Assembly (NCBI GenBank): GCA_026770585.1 | Contig: MU646821.1 | Span: 164,374-180,099 of the forward strand | Direction of reading: 5' to 3' | Origin: Baffinella frigidus | Lineage: Eukaryota; Cryptophyceae; Cryptomonadales; Baffinellaceae | Length of the DNA stretch: 15,726 bases | Shown: piece after piece, positions 8,901 through 13,452 of the stretch | How the letters are laid out: each line of letters opens with the position of its first letter | How positions within the stretch are numbered: the first letter of the stretch is position 1 | The notes under the pieces: generated by a model | Told to the model about the DNA's origin: nothing | What the model saw: only the letters and a program-made list of their open reading frames with translations | Database searches by the model: none | Translations under genes and position numbers: made by a program

Positions 8901-11900
8901 AGGTTCCTCCAGCATTCTCGAGAGGTCTAGCTCTGCCTCACTGGGGTTAACCGACTATTCTCAAGTTGACATTCTGGGCATGCAGTGCAAATTGGTCAAC
9001 TTTGCAGAGTAAACGAGCCCGGGCTGACCACATTGGTGCTCCAGCTGGGGGAACCTAGCCCTTTCTCAGTCTATTAGACGAAAGGGCTAGGTATTAGACT
9101 GAGAAAGGGCTATAGGTCAAATAGACTGAGAAAGGGCTAGGTTCCACCAGCAGGGGATTCCCGGGTGCACTAGTTTTATTGTTCAAGGTAGGTGGGTGCG
9201 TACCTGGGGGGGTGTCCCTGGTCAAGTCCCCGCACCTAACACATGATAGATACAGTGGACCTACCCTAACACATACCCGTCGGGGCCGGACTGATTGAGT
9301 ATGTGTGGAGGGTAGGTATGCGTTATGGTGTCCACCCTTCAGGCATACTTCCTTGCAGGGGGAAATCGGGGGCCGGCCGAAGGAGTATGTGTGGAGGGTA
9401 AGTATGTGTTACGGTAGCCTGTGTTAGGGTAGTTGGACTGTACTTGAGTTGGGAGGGCTGTGGTGGTTGGTGAGAGTGGAGTTCGGTACATCGCTCATAA
9501 GGAGCCGCCCCCCCCCAGGAACGCCCTAGGGCCCTAGGTATCCCTTAAGTGACCAGTAGGCGCATACGCCCTACCGTAGGGCCCTAGGACCTGCCTAGGA
9601 CCTCTTGCGGGTCAATCTTGACCGGCTGGCCACTTAAGGGCTATATAGGCCGGTCGTAGGGTCCTACGAGCGTGCGTCTCCTTATGAGCGAGATACCCCT
9701 GTAGGGACGCGCCCCCCCCTTCCGCTACCGAGCGAGGACGGGACACGATTCTAAAAACTTTAACCTGAATCCTGAAGGAAATGGACTTTTAAGATGAAAA
9801 GCCAGGACCGGAATCCCGGTCCTGGCTGTCTTATATGTGCCGAGTTGGCTCGACAGCGGCTTCCTGTAACCCCTGCAGAGCCATCACAGCAGCCCCCCCC
9901 CGCTACTGCATGTCCGTGGCCCACCCTGTCCATCCAATCGTGTTAAAACGAATTTGGGTGTAAAAGTAAGTTTTGGTAGTAAAAAGAACCAAAAGCATTT
10001 TAAGTTGAAGTTTGGCCCGCCTTGAGAGATGGGAATTTGAGCCGTTTTGTGACGAAATCCGTCACAGGGGGGGCTGTGGGTTTTCAGTAGTGGGCTAACG
10101 GTTAGGCGCTTTCTAATGACCAGGTCCCCTTCCTCCTACAGAGCGGCTCGCTGCCGTAAACCCCCATTTTTACCGCCTAGGCCCCTATGGTGGTCCTGGG
10201 GGGGGGGCGGCTCTTTATGAGCGGGGTATCCCTGTAATGACCTGGCTCCCTTTCTCATAAGGAGCCGCCTCTCCCCTAGAAACGCCGCAGGGCCCTAGGT
10301 ACAGGCCGGTTGTAGGGTCCTAGGAGGGTAAGTCTCGAGCGAGGTACCCCTGTAATGATGACGTGGCTCCCTCCCTTCTACAGAGGGAATCGCTGCCAGA
10401 CTTCATCGCGACGCTCTGTGTCGAGGAGGTGAGGGTCAACTCCCTCCTGTCTCCGAAAATAGACATTCATAGGCTAACGGCCTGACAATGGGGTAGTTAG
10501 GCCTACGGCATTGACTAGGACCTCCTACCGTAGGCCGAGGGATCCCAGGACCAAAAAGTCTCGGCCCACGGTAGGAGGTCCTAGGCAATGCCGTAGGCCT
10601 AACTACCCCATTTTCAGGCCGTTACCCTATTAACTCCCCACTGTCTCCGAAAATAGACATCCCCAAAACATCCACCCTGTTTTGAAAAAATCGAAACACG
10701 CGGCGGTTGGTGAAGTTTCGCACCAGGTTGAAACCCCTTTTGAACACCACCACGCCAGAGGGCTCGAACCCTCCACTTTTGACATCTTTCAGCGGAAACC
10801 CCAACGATTCTAAAGTCACTTCAGCCTGATCTGGCTAAGATAAGACAGTCGTTTCCCTCGAGCCCTCTGGCGTGATATTCGTCATTGATTTTCCCACCCT
10901 GCGAGGGGGATCACCTCGTGAGGCAGACCTGCCCGAAATAGCCGAAATGCCTCATGTCTTTAGGGGTTGCTCGAACATAAGGTCCACACCGCTTGTAGGG
11001 TGGTCCCAGGCCCATATGTATCCCTTAAGTGACCAGTAGGCTCATACGCCCTACCGTAGGGCCCTAGGACCTGCCTAGGGCTTCCACGGGCGATTATTCG
11101 CCCGTTGGTCACTTAAGGGATGGGCCTACTGTAGGCTCGTACCGCGTGGCGGACCGTATGTTCAAGTAGCCCATGTACTGCCGCTCGTAGGGAGGTCCCA
11201 GGCCCAGAGGCACAGAGTTGTGAGCCTCGGTCAGACAGGTAGCGAGCCTCGGCGATGGGCCAGGTCGCGAGCCTCTAGTTGACTGATGTGAAGGGTCAGT
11301 GAACTCAGGTCTGGTCTCAGCTTGTGTTGCCTCACGGCCTCGCGGGACGATAGGCCTACTGTAGGCTCATGCGGTGTGGCGGACCGTATTGTTCATAGGC
11401 TAACGGCCTGACAATGGGGTAGTTAGGCATACGGTATTGCCTAGGACCTCCTACCGTAGGCCGAGGGATCCTAGGATCAAAAAGTCTCGGCCTACGGTAG
11501 GAGGTCCTAGGCAACACCGTAGGCCTAACTACCCCATTTTCAGGCCGTTGCCCTATTAATGTTCAAGTAGCCCATGTACCACGCCAGGTCGTAACTTGGA
11601 ATTTCAGTTACAAGTCTCCTTGTTAATTTGATACGGCGTGGACGTGGAAAAGACGATTTTGCGGAGGTACGTGGACGGGGAATTGCGTGCTCCAAGTTCT
11701 GGGCACACTCATTTGTACCACGAAACGAAACGTTGCGTTTTGAAATTCCCACTCACGACCTGGCGTGGCCTGGGGAAGATGGGGGTGTGCGACGCGGGGA
11801 CGGTAGCGTTGGCTGGTGTGATTGTGAACACAGTTTAATCTCCATATAAGTATTAATCAATTGCTTTTGGGCAACGAAAATTACTACACGATTTGCTCAT

Positions 11901-12472
11901 AAAAGTAATAGTCAAGCGTTTCTGTAGTAAATTTCGTTACGTCAGAAGCAATTAATTAATACTTCTATGGAGATGAAGTTGGTACAGGGGTACCTCGCTC
12001 ATAAGAACGCGCGTCCCCCTAGGACCCTACAGTAGGCCCACGCCTAGGGCCCTACGGTGGCCCTAGGGGGGGGGGGCGGTTTCTTATGAGCGAGGTACCC
12101 CTGTAATATCTACCCTTGCGGGGATCTCCTCTGGCGGCAGCCCTACCCGAAATAGCCAAAATGTCTCATGTATCTCTCAAGTGCCCAGTAGGCTCACACG
12201 CCCTACCGTAGGGCCCTAGGGCCTGCCTAGGACCTCTTGCGGGTCAACTTTGACCGGCTGGCCACTTAAGGAATACCCTCGCACGCAGATGGGGGTGTGC
12301 GACGCGGGGCCGGTGGCGGACGTGACTCGTCGCAACGAAACGTTGCGTTTTTAAATTACTATTGACGACCTGGCGTGGCCTGGGGCAGATGGGGGTGTGC
12401 GACGCGGCGACGGTGGCGGACGTGACCCTCGGCGACGAGCTGGGCCGCGAGCCGGCTATTAAGGACCTCTGA
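3430..12472 (+). CDS. CNPY: Canopy (CNPY/DUF3456) family ER chaperone, split into about nine exons
   Basis: Canopy proteins are saposin-like, disulfide-rich proteins of the ER that help fold client receptors. Proposed exons: 3430-3453, 3618-3722, 3875-3942, 4231-4258, 5812-5883, about 6005-6346 (interrupted), 8688-8738, 10384-10428, 12389-12472. Apart from exon 6, phases join in one frame. Visible features in order: signal peptide (MAGPRRAN, then VAAAVLGALLMVC), the CxxC motif in LKCSACRASAVEFHEAM, EVMDEVCEAKGELYG, KPLVKIFSCRIDS, VCSNLYGDHEDSLLEHQ, RESLPDFIATLCVEE, and MGVCDAATVADV. Cysteine spacing fits CNPY proteins throughout, including C-x6-C at the end. No KDEL/HDEL tail is seen; the C-terminus reads IKDL. 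Introns reach about 2 kb and are filled with foldback elements. Whether this copy is still functional is open because exon 6 is interrupted. Confidence 0.8.
3618..3722 (+). CDS. CNPY: Canopy exon 2 (signal-peptide core and mature N-terminus)
   Basis: Acceptor GGGCAG before 3618; donor AAG|GTGTCC at 3722/3723. Encodes VAAAVLGALLMVCSSSG followed by the acidic ELTEEQAEHMPDFGDPK. Signal cleavage is likely after the SSSG region. Phase 0 at both ends. Confidence 0.72.
3875..3942 (+). CDS. CNPY: Canopy exon 3 (CxxC motif)
   Basis: Acceptor GAGCGCAG before 3875; donor AG|GTGCTG at 3942/3943 (phase 2). Encodes VASRLKCSACRASAVEFHEAM. This matches the Canopy N-terminal signature: C-x2-C, then a helix with a conserved E-[FL] pair. 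It is one of the exons on which the family assignment rests. Confidence 0.8.
4056..4195. mobile_element. Foldback element with TTATC...GATAA ends and 4-bp target duplication AACC
   Basis: Arms of about 32 bp (TTATCCGGGGAAACC.../...GGTTTCCCCGGATAA) enclose a core with GAAAATTACTACAC on the left and GTGTAGTAATTTTC on the right. AACC flanks both ends (4052-4055 and 4196-4199). It lies in Canopy intron 3, 35 bp before exon 4. No coding capacity, so a non-autonomous (MITE-like) element. Confidence 0.82.
4231..4258 (+). CDS. CNPY: Canopy exon 4, 28-nt micro-exon (proposed)
   Basis: Acceptor CACCGGCAG, donor AAG|GTGCCT. Its 28 nt (one base plus nine codons) is the length needed to take phase 2 from exon 3 to phase 0 for exon 5. 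Encodes LRAKRGKSK, a basic patch like the K-rich stretch between CxxC and the second Cys helix in plant and animal CNPY proteins. It is shorter than usual, so another small exon may be missing. A foldback element (4266-4477) starts 7 bases after the exon. Confidence 0.62.
4266..4477. mobile_element. Foldback element, CCACCAGCAACCCG family, copy 1
   Basis: Ends CTACCACCAGCAACCCG and its complement, with about 35 bp of imperfect arms and a roughly 140-bp centre. It begins 7 bases after Canopy exon 4. A related copy lies at 4867-5073 and a lone end at 5538-5549. Confidence 0.75.
4475..4621. mobile_element. Foldback element touching the previous one
   Basis: Arms TAGCTCT...CCACTTGGATTCGTCTCATCATT and complement, about 30 bp with several mismatches. 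Its first bases overlap the last bases of the 4266-4477 element, so one inserted at the very end of the other. Confidence 0.65.
4670..4819. mobile_element. 150-bp TTATCTC...GAGATAA element, target duplication GTGT
   Basis: Flanked by GTGT (4666-4669 and 4820-4823). Inner part has CTTAAGTCAA and TTGACTTAAG arms around a smaller TCAACTTAT / ATAAGTTGA hairpin. Same length and ends as 5550-5699. Confidence 0.8.
4867..5073. mobile_element. Foldback element, CCACCAGCAACCCG family, copy 2
   Basis: Terminal arms of about 24 bp with two mismatches (CCACCAG(A/C)AACCCGA(A/G)GCAG). The interior differs from copy 1, so only the ends define the family. Confidence 0.72.
5135..5288. mobile_element. 154-bp foldback element with 5-bp target duplication GTATT
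   Basis: Arms of about 70 bp: outer part imperfect, then AATTTGGGCTCGTAGA, AGAGTGCCCCCCC and ATTTCACAGGTGAAT. GTATT lies on both sides (5130-5134, 5289-5293). A copy of the surrounding host sequence without the element exists at 5703-5829 (junction at 5752-5757), which shows the insertion directly. Confidence 0.88.
5366..5460. mobile_element. Degraded half of an M-family foldback element
   Basis: Resembles the right half of the elements at 10467-10631 and 11390-11560: CCTACCGTAGG, CAATACCGTAGG, CAACTACCCC, ACTACCCCATTTTTGG. One arm only; it follows a copied exon 5 start (5349-5364). Confidence 0.6.
5550..5699. mobile_element. 150-bp TTATCTC...GAGATAA element, target duplication AACC
   Basis: Nearly perfect arms of about 45 bp (TTATCTCAGAAAACGAGTT...). 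AACC on both sides (5546-5549 and 5700-5703). Arms are less diverged than in 4670-4819, so this is probably the younger copy. Confidence 0.85.
5812..5883 (+). CDS. CNPY: Canopy exon 5 (second Cys helix)
   Basis: Acceptor GTGTGCAG, donor CTGCAG|GTGCGA; 72 nt, phase 0/0. Encodes VQAHEYTEVMDEVCEAKGEL then YGLQ, matching the CNPY helix with its single Cys (compare AH-x-TELLEEIC in animal CNPY2). The donor runs straight into a (GA)n microsatellite. Partial copies of the acceptor and exon start lie upstream at about 5318-5365 and 5479-5525. Confidence 0.8.
5887..5980. repeat. (GA)n microsatellite at the exon 5 donor
   Basis: About 94 bp of GA repeats with a few GG interruptions, starting at the donor GTGCGAGAGA. 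Protein reads through it (RERERE or SLSLSL) are an artefact of the repeat. Confidence 0.97.
6005..6346 (+). CDS. CNPY: Canopy exon 6, interrupted by a foldback element
   Basis: After acceptor TCTGCAG the frame expected from exon 5 reads VLASTANPEITGS, then enters the foldback element at 6046-6237, where it meets TAG in the third arm. A second copy of the exon piece (6238-6270) resumes in the same frame, since the copies are 225 bp apart: STANPEINGSKPLVKIF, then SCRIDSEEPLE. This resembles the CNPY strand ending in RIDSD. The exon would then run into the left arm of the 6309-6527 element, where AAT|GTGGGG at 6346/6347 is a possible donor. Either the insert is spliced out or this gene copy is broken. 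Confidence 0.5.
6046..6237. mobile_element. Foldback element with a triplicated tip, between 33-bp exon duplicates
   Basis: Arms of about 75 bp (6046 onward and up to 6237) are almost identical in inverted form. Between them is an extra copy of the inner 36 bp, so ATGGGAATTGG and ATGTGGTA occur three times. It is bounded by 6013-6045 and 6238-6270, which are 32/33 identical. Confidence 0.85.
6309..6527. mobile_element. Foldback element with 9-bp target duplication TCGACAGCG
   Basis: TCGACAGCG at 6300-6308 and 6528-6536. A 17-bp perfect terminal arm (6314-6330 with 6509-6525), a TTTTAAA-rich second arm, and a central perfect 16-bp stem (6384-6399 with 6410-6425). It lies in or just beyond Canopy exon 6. 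Confidence 0.85.
6537..6826. other. Intron sequence with no recognised feature
   Basis: Mixed-composition sequence between a foldback element and the telomere-type array. No exon, hairpin or repeat could be supported. It falls within Canopy intron 6. Confidence 0.45.
6827..6905. repeat. Interstitial telomere-type array (CCCTAAA)n
   Basis: About eleven heptamers, one degenerate (CCCTGAATCCTAAA). This is the plant/green-algal TTTAGGG unit read on the other strand. Unique sequence continues on both sides and a Canopy intron contains it, so it is not a chromosome end here. Confidence 0.93.
6940..7141. repeat. Pair of about 52-bp direct repeats around a CTGGCGTGG-type element fragment
   Basis: 6940-6990 and 7089-7140 share GGCAGTTGCGGCGGAAT and CCCA(C/A)GCA(G/A)AAGTT. 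Between them are ACGAAACGAAACGT and AAATCCCTAC followed by TCTGGCGTGG, also found near 11725-11768 and 12333-12378. Confidence 0.7.
7215..7366. mobile_element. Foldback element with the GAAAATTACTACAC core
   Basis: Outer arms GGAAACGGTT(G/T)TAA(T/C)TTA and complement; inner arms AATGAAAATTACTACAC / GTGTAGTAAATTTCATT around an AT-rich loop with TTTAATATTACTA, also found in 4056-4195. The outer arms are unlike those of that element. Confidence 0.75.
7589..7758. mobile_element. 170-bp foldback element with 8-bp target duplication TACATTTA
   Basis: Perfect TACATTTA at 7581-7588 and 7759-7766. Arms of about 75 bp, outermost GAGCGCTGTGCAGAG and AAGTTGGCCAC, inner AAATTGGAGCCATTTTGTC. Eight-bp duplications are typical of hAT-type transposases; that family link is inference. 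Confidence 0.87.
7857..7936. repeat. Two perfect palindromes (20 and 24 bp)
   Basis: 7857-7876 (CCGCGTGACC|GGTCACGCGG) and 7913-7936 (CTGGAGCGTTTG|CAAACGCTCCAG), both without spacer. Between and across them a plus-strand frame reads LKSLPAGLFHVLERLQTLQ, which looks like one leucine-rich repeat, but the frame is short and stops at 7964. Confidence 0.7.
8059..8187. mobile_element. Foldback element with CCACCCTGGAGGCAAC ends
   Basis: 16-bp perfect terminal arms (8059-8074 with 8172-8187), inner TTGAGTCAACTCCCA / TGGGAGATTGACTTAA, and a 9-bp apical stem ATGCAGCCG / CGGCTGCAT. The inner arms resemble those of the TTATCTC elements. Confidence 0.78.
8205..8345. mobile_element. Diverged foldback element with the GAAAATTACTACAC core
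   Basis: Inner CACGAAAATTACTAC and GTGTAGTAATTTTCGTTG are clear. The outer arms are weak (CCGGAAAC... against ...GTTCCCGG). A lone half of the same core, GTGTAGTAATTTTCGTG, is at about 8800-8816. Confidence 0.6.
8390..8524. repeat. 33-bp direct repeats around an H-family fragment
   Basis: 8390-8422 and 8492-8524 are alike (GTTGGGAAATG(G/C)CCCGTTTCG(G/C)CTCCC). Between them, 8423-8491 holds CCTACGGCCTTACAG and GGGTACCTCGCTCATAA, pieces of the H family. Confidence 0.75.
8591..8678 (+). repeat. 22-bp tandem repeat, four units, ending next to the exon 7 acceptor
   Basis: Units at 8591, 8613, 8635 and 8657, consensus CTGGAGTTGACTTTGGATTC plus two bases. The last unit ends nine bases before the acceptor CCGCAG. 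The repeat may supply pyrimidine-rich or branch-site sequence (TTGAC); this is a guess. Confidence 0.9.
8688..8738 (+). CDS. CNPY: Canopy exon 7 (third Cys helix)
   Basis: Acceptor GATCCGCAG, donor CAG|GTTCTC; 51 nt, phase 0/0. Encodes VCSNLYGDHEDSLLEHQ, which aligns without gaps to the CNPY segment C-E-x-I/L-V-E-E-x-E-D-x-L. The four-unit 22-bp tandem repeat (8591-8678) ends nine bases before the exon. Confidence 0.75.
8730..9047. mobile_element. Possible large element with GCTGGAGCACCA ends
   Basis: CTGCTGGAGCACCA (8727-8740) is inverted at 9034-9047 (TGGTGCTCCAGCTG). The left end overlaps Canopy exon 7, so the similarity may instead be a copied exon end. The inside holds a half core (about 8800) and nothing else clear. 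Confidence 0.35.
9051..9144. repeat. Hairpin with a perfect 24-bp stem and an extra arm copy
   Basis: 9051-9074 is perfectly complementary to 9121-9144. A third copy of the right arm (TAGACTGAGAAAGGGCTA, 9095-9112) lies in the loop, and a short reverse piece follows the left arm. The triplicate tip is like that at 6046-6237. Confidence 0.85.
9282..9421. repeat. About 54-bp direct repeat, 86 bp apart
   Basis: 9282-9335 and 9368-9421 share GAGTATGTGTGGAGGGTA, GTATG(C/T)GTTA and GGCCGG. Part is also inverted at about 9256-9278 (CAGTGGACC, CTAACACATACC). Confidence 0.75.
9485..9702. mobile_element. H-family foldback element with a K-family element nested in it
   Basis: Outer ends CGCTCATAAGGAG(C/A)CGC and ...TCCTTATGAGCGAGAT, then CCCTGTAG. 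The inner K copy spans about 9539-9644 (TATCCCTTAAGTGACC ... GGCCACTTAAGGGCTATA). Nesting gives the order: H first, K later. Confidence 0.8.
9703..10116. other. Intron sequence, one small hairpin
   Basis: Within Canopy intron 7. It has one perfect 12-bp stem with a 4-base loop (9800-9811 with 9816-9827) flanked by weak TAAGA/TCTTA pairing, and a small GTGACG/CGTCAC hairpin near 10050. Nothing else is supported. Confidence 0.5.
10117..10398 (+). repeat. Triplicated intron end ahead of Canopy exon 8, with H elements between
   Basis: AATGACC(A/T)GG(T/C)(C/T)CC and CTACAGAG...TCGCTGCC recur: 10117-10155 (with acceptor and exon start), 10236-10258 (up to the acceptor), and 10352-10398 (the used copy). 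Between them are an H-family right half (about 10160-10235) and a short H element (about 10258-10351). Confidence 0.75.
10384..10428 (+). CDS. CNPY: Canopy exon 8 (fifth conserved Cys)
   Basis: Acceptor CTTCTACAG with a good pyrimidine tract; donor GAG|GTGAGG; 45 nt, phase 0/0. Encodes RESLPDFIATLCVEE. Joined to exon 7 it gives HEDSLLEHQ-RESLPDF...LC, as in CNPY proteins. Two degraded copies of its acceptor region lie upstream at about 10117-10155 and 10236-10258. Confidence 0.72.
10467..10631. mobile_element. M-family foldback element, copy 1
   Basis: About 165 bp, arms of about 75 bp (TAGGCTAACGGCCTGACAAT..., ACTACCCCATTTTCAGGCC). Nearly identical to 11390-11560. Flanked by a 29-bp direct repeat (10438-10466 and 10632-10660, two mismatches). 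Confidence 0.87.
10750..10874. mobile_element. Foldback element with CACGCCAGAGGGCTCGA ends
   Basis: 17-bp perfect terminal arms (10751-10767 with 10858-10874). The CACGCCAG end is shared with other elements (7210, 8750, 11579). The interior is not palindromic. Confidence 0.7.
10971..11168. mobile_element. Composite: foldback element with K-family insert
   Basis: Outer arms CTCGAACATAAGGTCC... and ...GGACCGTATGTTCAAG; the K element is at 11019-11121. The right arm (11122-11178) is repeated at 11350-11389 and 11561-11579, there split by an M element. Confidence 0.65.
11390..11560. mobile_element. M-family foldback element, copy 2, in a filled site
   Basis: Almost the same as 10467-10631. The host sequence on both sides joins cleanly in the uninterrupted copy at 11122-11178 (GGACCGTAT|GTTCAAGTAG). 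GTTCA is found on both sides; the exact duplication length is blurred by near-matching bases (TATTGTTCA against TAATGTTCA). Confidence 0.85.
11579..11768. mobile_element. Foldback element with CCACGCCAGGTCGT ends
   Basis: About 30-bp arms (CCACGCCAGGTCGT(A/G)A, GGAATTTCA). Its right end stops 10 bases before a copy of the last Canopy exon (11779). The right half alone recurs at 12333-12378, again just before such an exon copy (12389). Confidence 0.75.
11779..11807 (+). pseudogene. Partial copy of Canopy exon 9 (a)
   Basis: Starts ATGGGGGTGTGCGACGCG like 12389, but its acceptor is AAG in place of CAG, and after about 29 bases it diverges. Confidence 0.65.
11830..11985. mobile_element. Foldback element with the AACGAAAATTACTACAC core
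   Basis: Outer arms (A)ATCTCCATA, AAGTATTAAT, AATTGCTT and their complements; inner GCAACGAAAATTACTACAC / CTGTAGTAAATTTCGTTAC. The outer arms differ from those of the other three elements with this core. Confidence 0.8.
11983..12105. mobile_element. H-family element, complete
   Basis: TACAGGGGTACCTCGCTCAT ... ATGAGCGAGGTACCCCTGTA, 123 bp, with CCCCCTAGG arms against a long G run and CCTACAGTAGG, CCTAGGGCCCTA inside. Perfect outer 20 bp. Confidence 0.88.
12171..12276. mobile_element. K-family element, copy 3
   Basis: About 105 bp: TATC(C/T)CT(T/C)AAGTGCCCAGTAGGC, ACGCCCTACCGTAGGGCCC, CCTGCCTAGGACC, and ...GGCCACTTAAGG. Plus orientation, like the copies at 9539 and 11019. Confidence 0.82.
12289..12326 (+). 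pseudogene. Partial copy of Canopy exon 9 (b)
   Basis: Good acceptor (GCACGCAG) and MGVCDAGPVADVT, then cut at 12327 by the right half of the CCACGCCAG-type element. If spliced to, it would give a short altered C-terminus ending at TAA near 12354. Confidence 0.65.
12389..12472 (+). CDS. CNPY: Canopy exon 9 (last exon, best copy)
   Basis: Acceptor TGGGGCAG. Encodes MGVCDAATVADV, then TLGDELGREPAIKDL and TGA. With exon 8 it forms C-x6-C-D, the C-terminal disulfide spacing of CNPY2. It is the only one of several copies (11779, 12289, 12704, 12984, 13226) with both an acceptor and an open frame to the stop. Sequence after the stop (SLYCAAIQDLVTAMKDRHHA in another frame, clearest near 13280) is also protein-like, so a longer C-terminus with one frameshift cannot be excluded. 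Confidence 0.6.
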   Translation: MGVCDAATVADVTLGDELGREPAIKDL

Positions 12473-12493
12473 CCTTGAGGTCTTGTAGGTTCT

Positions 12494-12599
12494 TATCCCT
12501 TAAGTGCCCATGCCGCCAAATGTAACGGCCAAGAGGTCCTAGGCAGGTCCTAGGGCCCTACGGTAGGGCGTATGAGCCTACTGGCCTTTTAAGAGATAA
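12494..12599. mobile_element. K-family element, copy 4 (reverse)
   Basis: TATCCCTTAAGTGCCC ... GGTCCTAGG, CCCTACGGTAGGGCGTATGA, GCCTACTGGCC, TTAAGAGATA. Reverse orientation relative to 12171. Confidence 0.8.
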
Positions 12600-12703
12600 C
12601 TCCCACCGTAAACGGACGCTGGAACTTGTGTTTTGCAGAAAGGCCATTCTTTCTTACCCGTCCCTGCAGGGGTGCCTCACTCGTAAGAAAGTGCCCCCCC
12701 CCC

Positions 12704-12887
12704 TTTGTGCGACGCGGCGACGGTGGGGGACGTGACTGTTGGGGACGAGCTTGGCCGCGAGCCGGCCATCAGGGACCTCTGAGTCGCTTTACTCTACTGC
12801 CATTAAGGAGAAACAGCGCCTCCCTAGGACCCTACAGTCGGCCTATGCCCAGGGCCTTATGGTGGTCGGAGGGGAGGGGGCAGTTTC
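12704..12887 (+). pseudogene. Canopy exon 9-like copy (c) with H-family fragments on both sides
   Basis: 12704-12800 matches the end of exon 9 and beyond (TVGDELGREPAIRDL and TGA, then TCGCTTTACTCTACTGCC). It is preceded by an H left end (12663-12702) with no acceptor and followed by an H interior (12802-12887). Confidence 0.6.
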
Positions 12888-12889
12888 TA

Positions 12890-13036
12890 ACAGGGGTACC
12901 TCGCTCACAAGAAACCAACCCCCCCTAGGATTCTACAGTAGGGCTATGCCTAGGGCCCTAAAGTGGTCCCAGGGGGGGGCGGTTTCGTGACGCTCGGCGA
13001 CGAGCTGGGCCGCGAGCTTGTCATTAAGGGCCCTTG
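12890..13036 (+). pseudogene. H-family fragment followed by exon 9-like copy (d)
   Basis: H left end and interior at 12890-12983, truncated at GCGGTTTC, then VTLGDELGRELVIKGP and TGA (12984-13036). A third copy of the following sequence (TCGCTTTACT...) is at 13046-13077. Confidence 0.6.
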
Positions 13037-13142
13037 ATTAAGGGGTCGCTTTACTTGACTGCGATTGAGGACTTCTGACCCACCCCTACTTATGAGTCTG
13101 GGACCTAACAAAGGATACGCCTTTCTCGGAGACACGGTTGCC

Positions 13143-13340
13143 TGCACAGGGGTGCCTCGCTCATAAGAAACTGCCCCCCCCCCCCCCTAGGACCACCATA
13201 GGCCTACTGTAGCGTCCTAAGGGGAGGCGGTTGAGCCCGCTATTAAGGGCCTCTGATTAAGGACCTCTGAGTCGCTTTACTGTGCTGCCATTCAGGACCT
13301 CGTTACTGCCATGAAGGACCGCCACCACGCGACCTCTGAC
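13143..13340 (+). pseudogene. H-family fragment followed by exon 9-like copy (e)
   Basis: H left part 13143-13222, then GAGCCCGCTATTAAGGGCCTC (13226 on) and the longest version of the downstream sequence, readable as SLYCAAIQDLVTAMKDRHHA. The CGCCACCACGCGACCTCTGA piece is repeated at 14582-14601. Confidence 0.55.
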
Positions 13341-13348
13341 CCGCCCCC

Positions 13349-13452
13349 ATCCCTTAAGCGGTGAGCTGGTCAAAGTTGACCCGCAAGAGGTCCTAGGCAG
13401 GTCCTAGGGCCCTACCGTAGGGCGTGTGAGCCTACTCGCCACTTACGGGCTA
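13349..13452. mobile_element. K-family element, copy 5 (reverse)
   Basis: ATCCCTTAAGCGGTGAG ... GGTCCTAGGCAGGTCC, CCCTACCGTAGGGCGTG, CCACTTACGGG. Ends slightly diverged. Confidence 0.78.

Noticed and set aside
8730-9047. Confident 318-bp transposon between GCTGGAGCACCA repeats
   Set aside because: The left repeat is part of Canopy exon 7 and no target duplication is seen, so it is kept only as a low-confidence entry.
9800-9827. Bacterial-type transcription terminator
   Set aside because: A strong GC hairpin, but the window is eukaryotic and no T run follows it.
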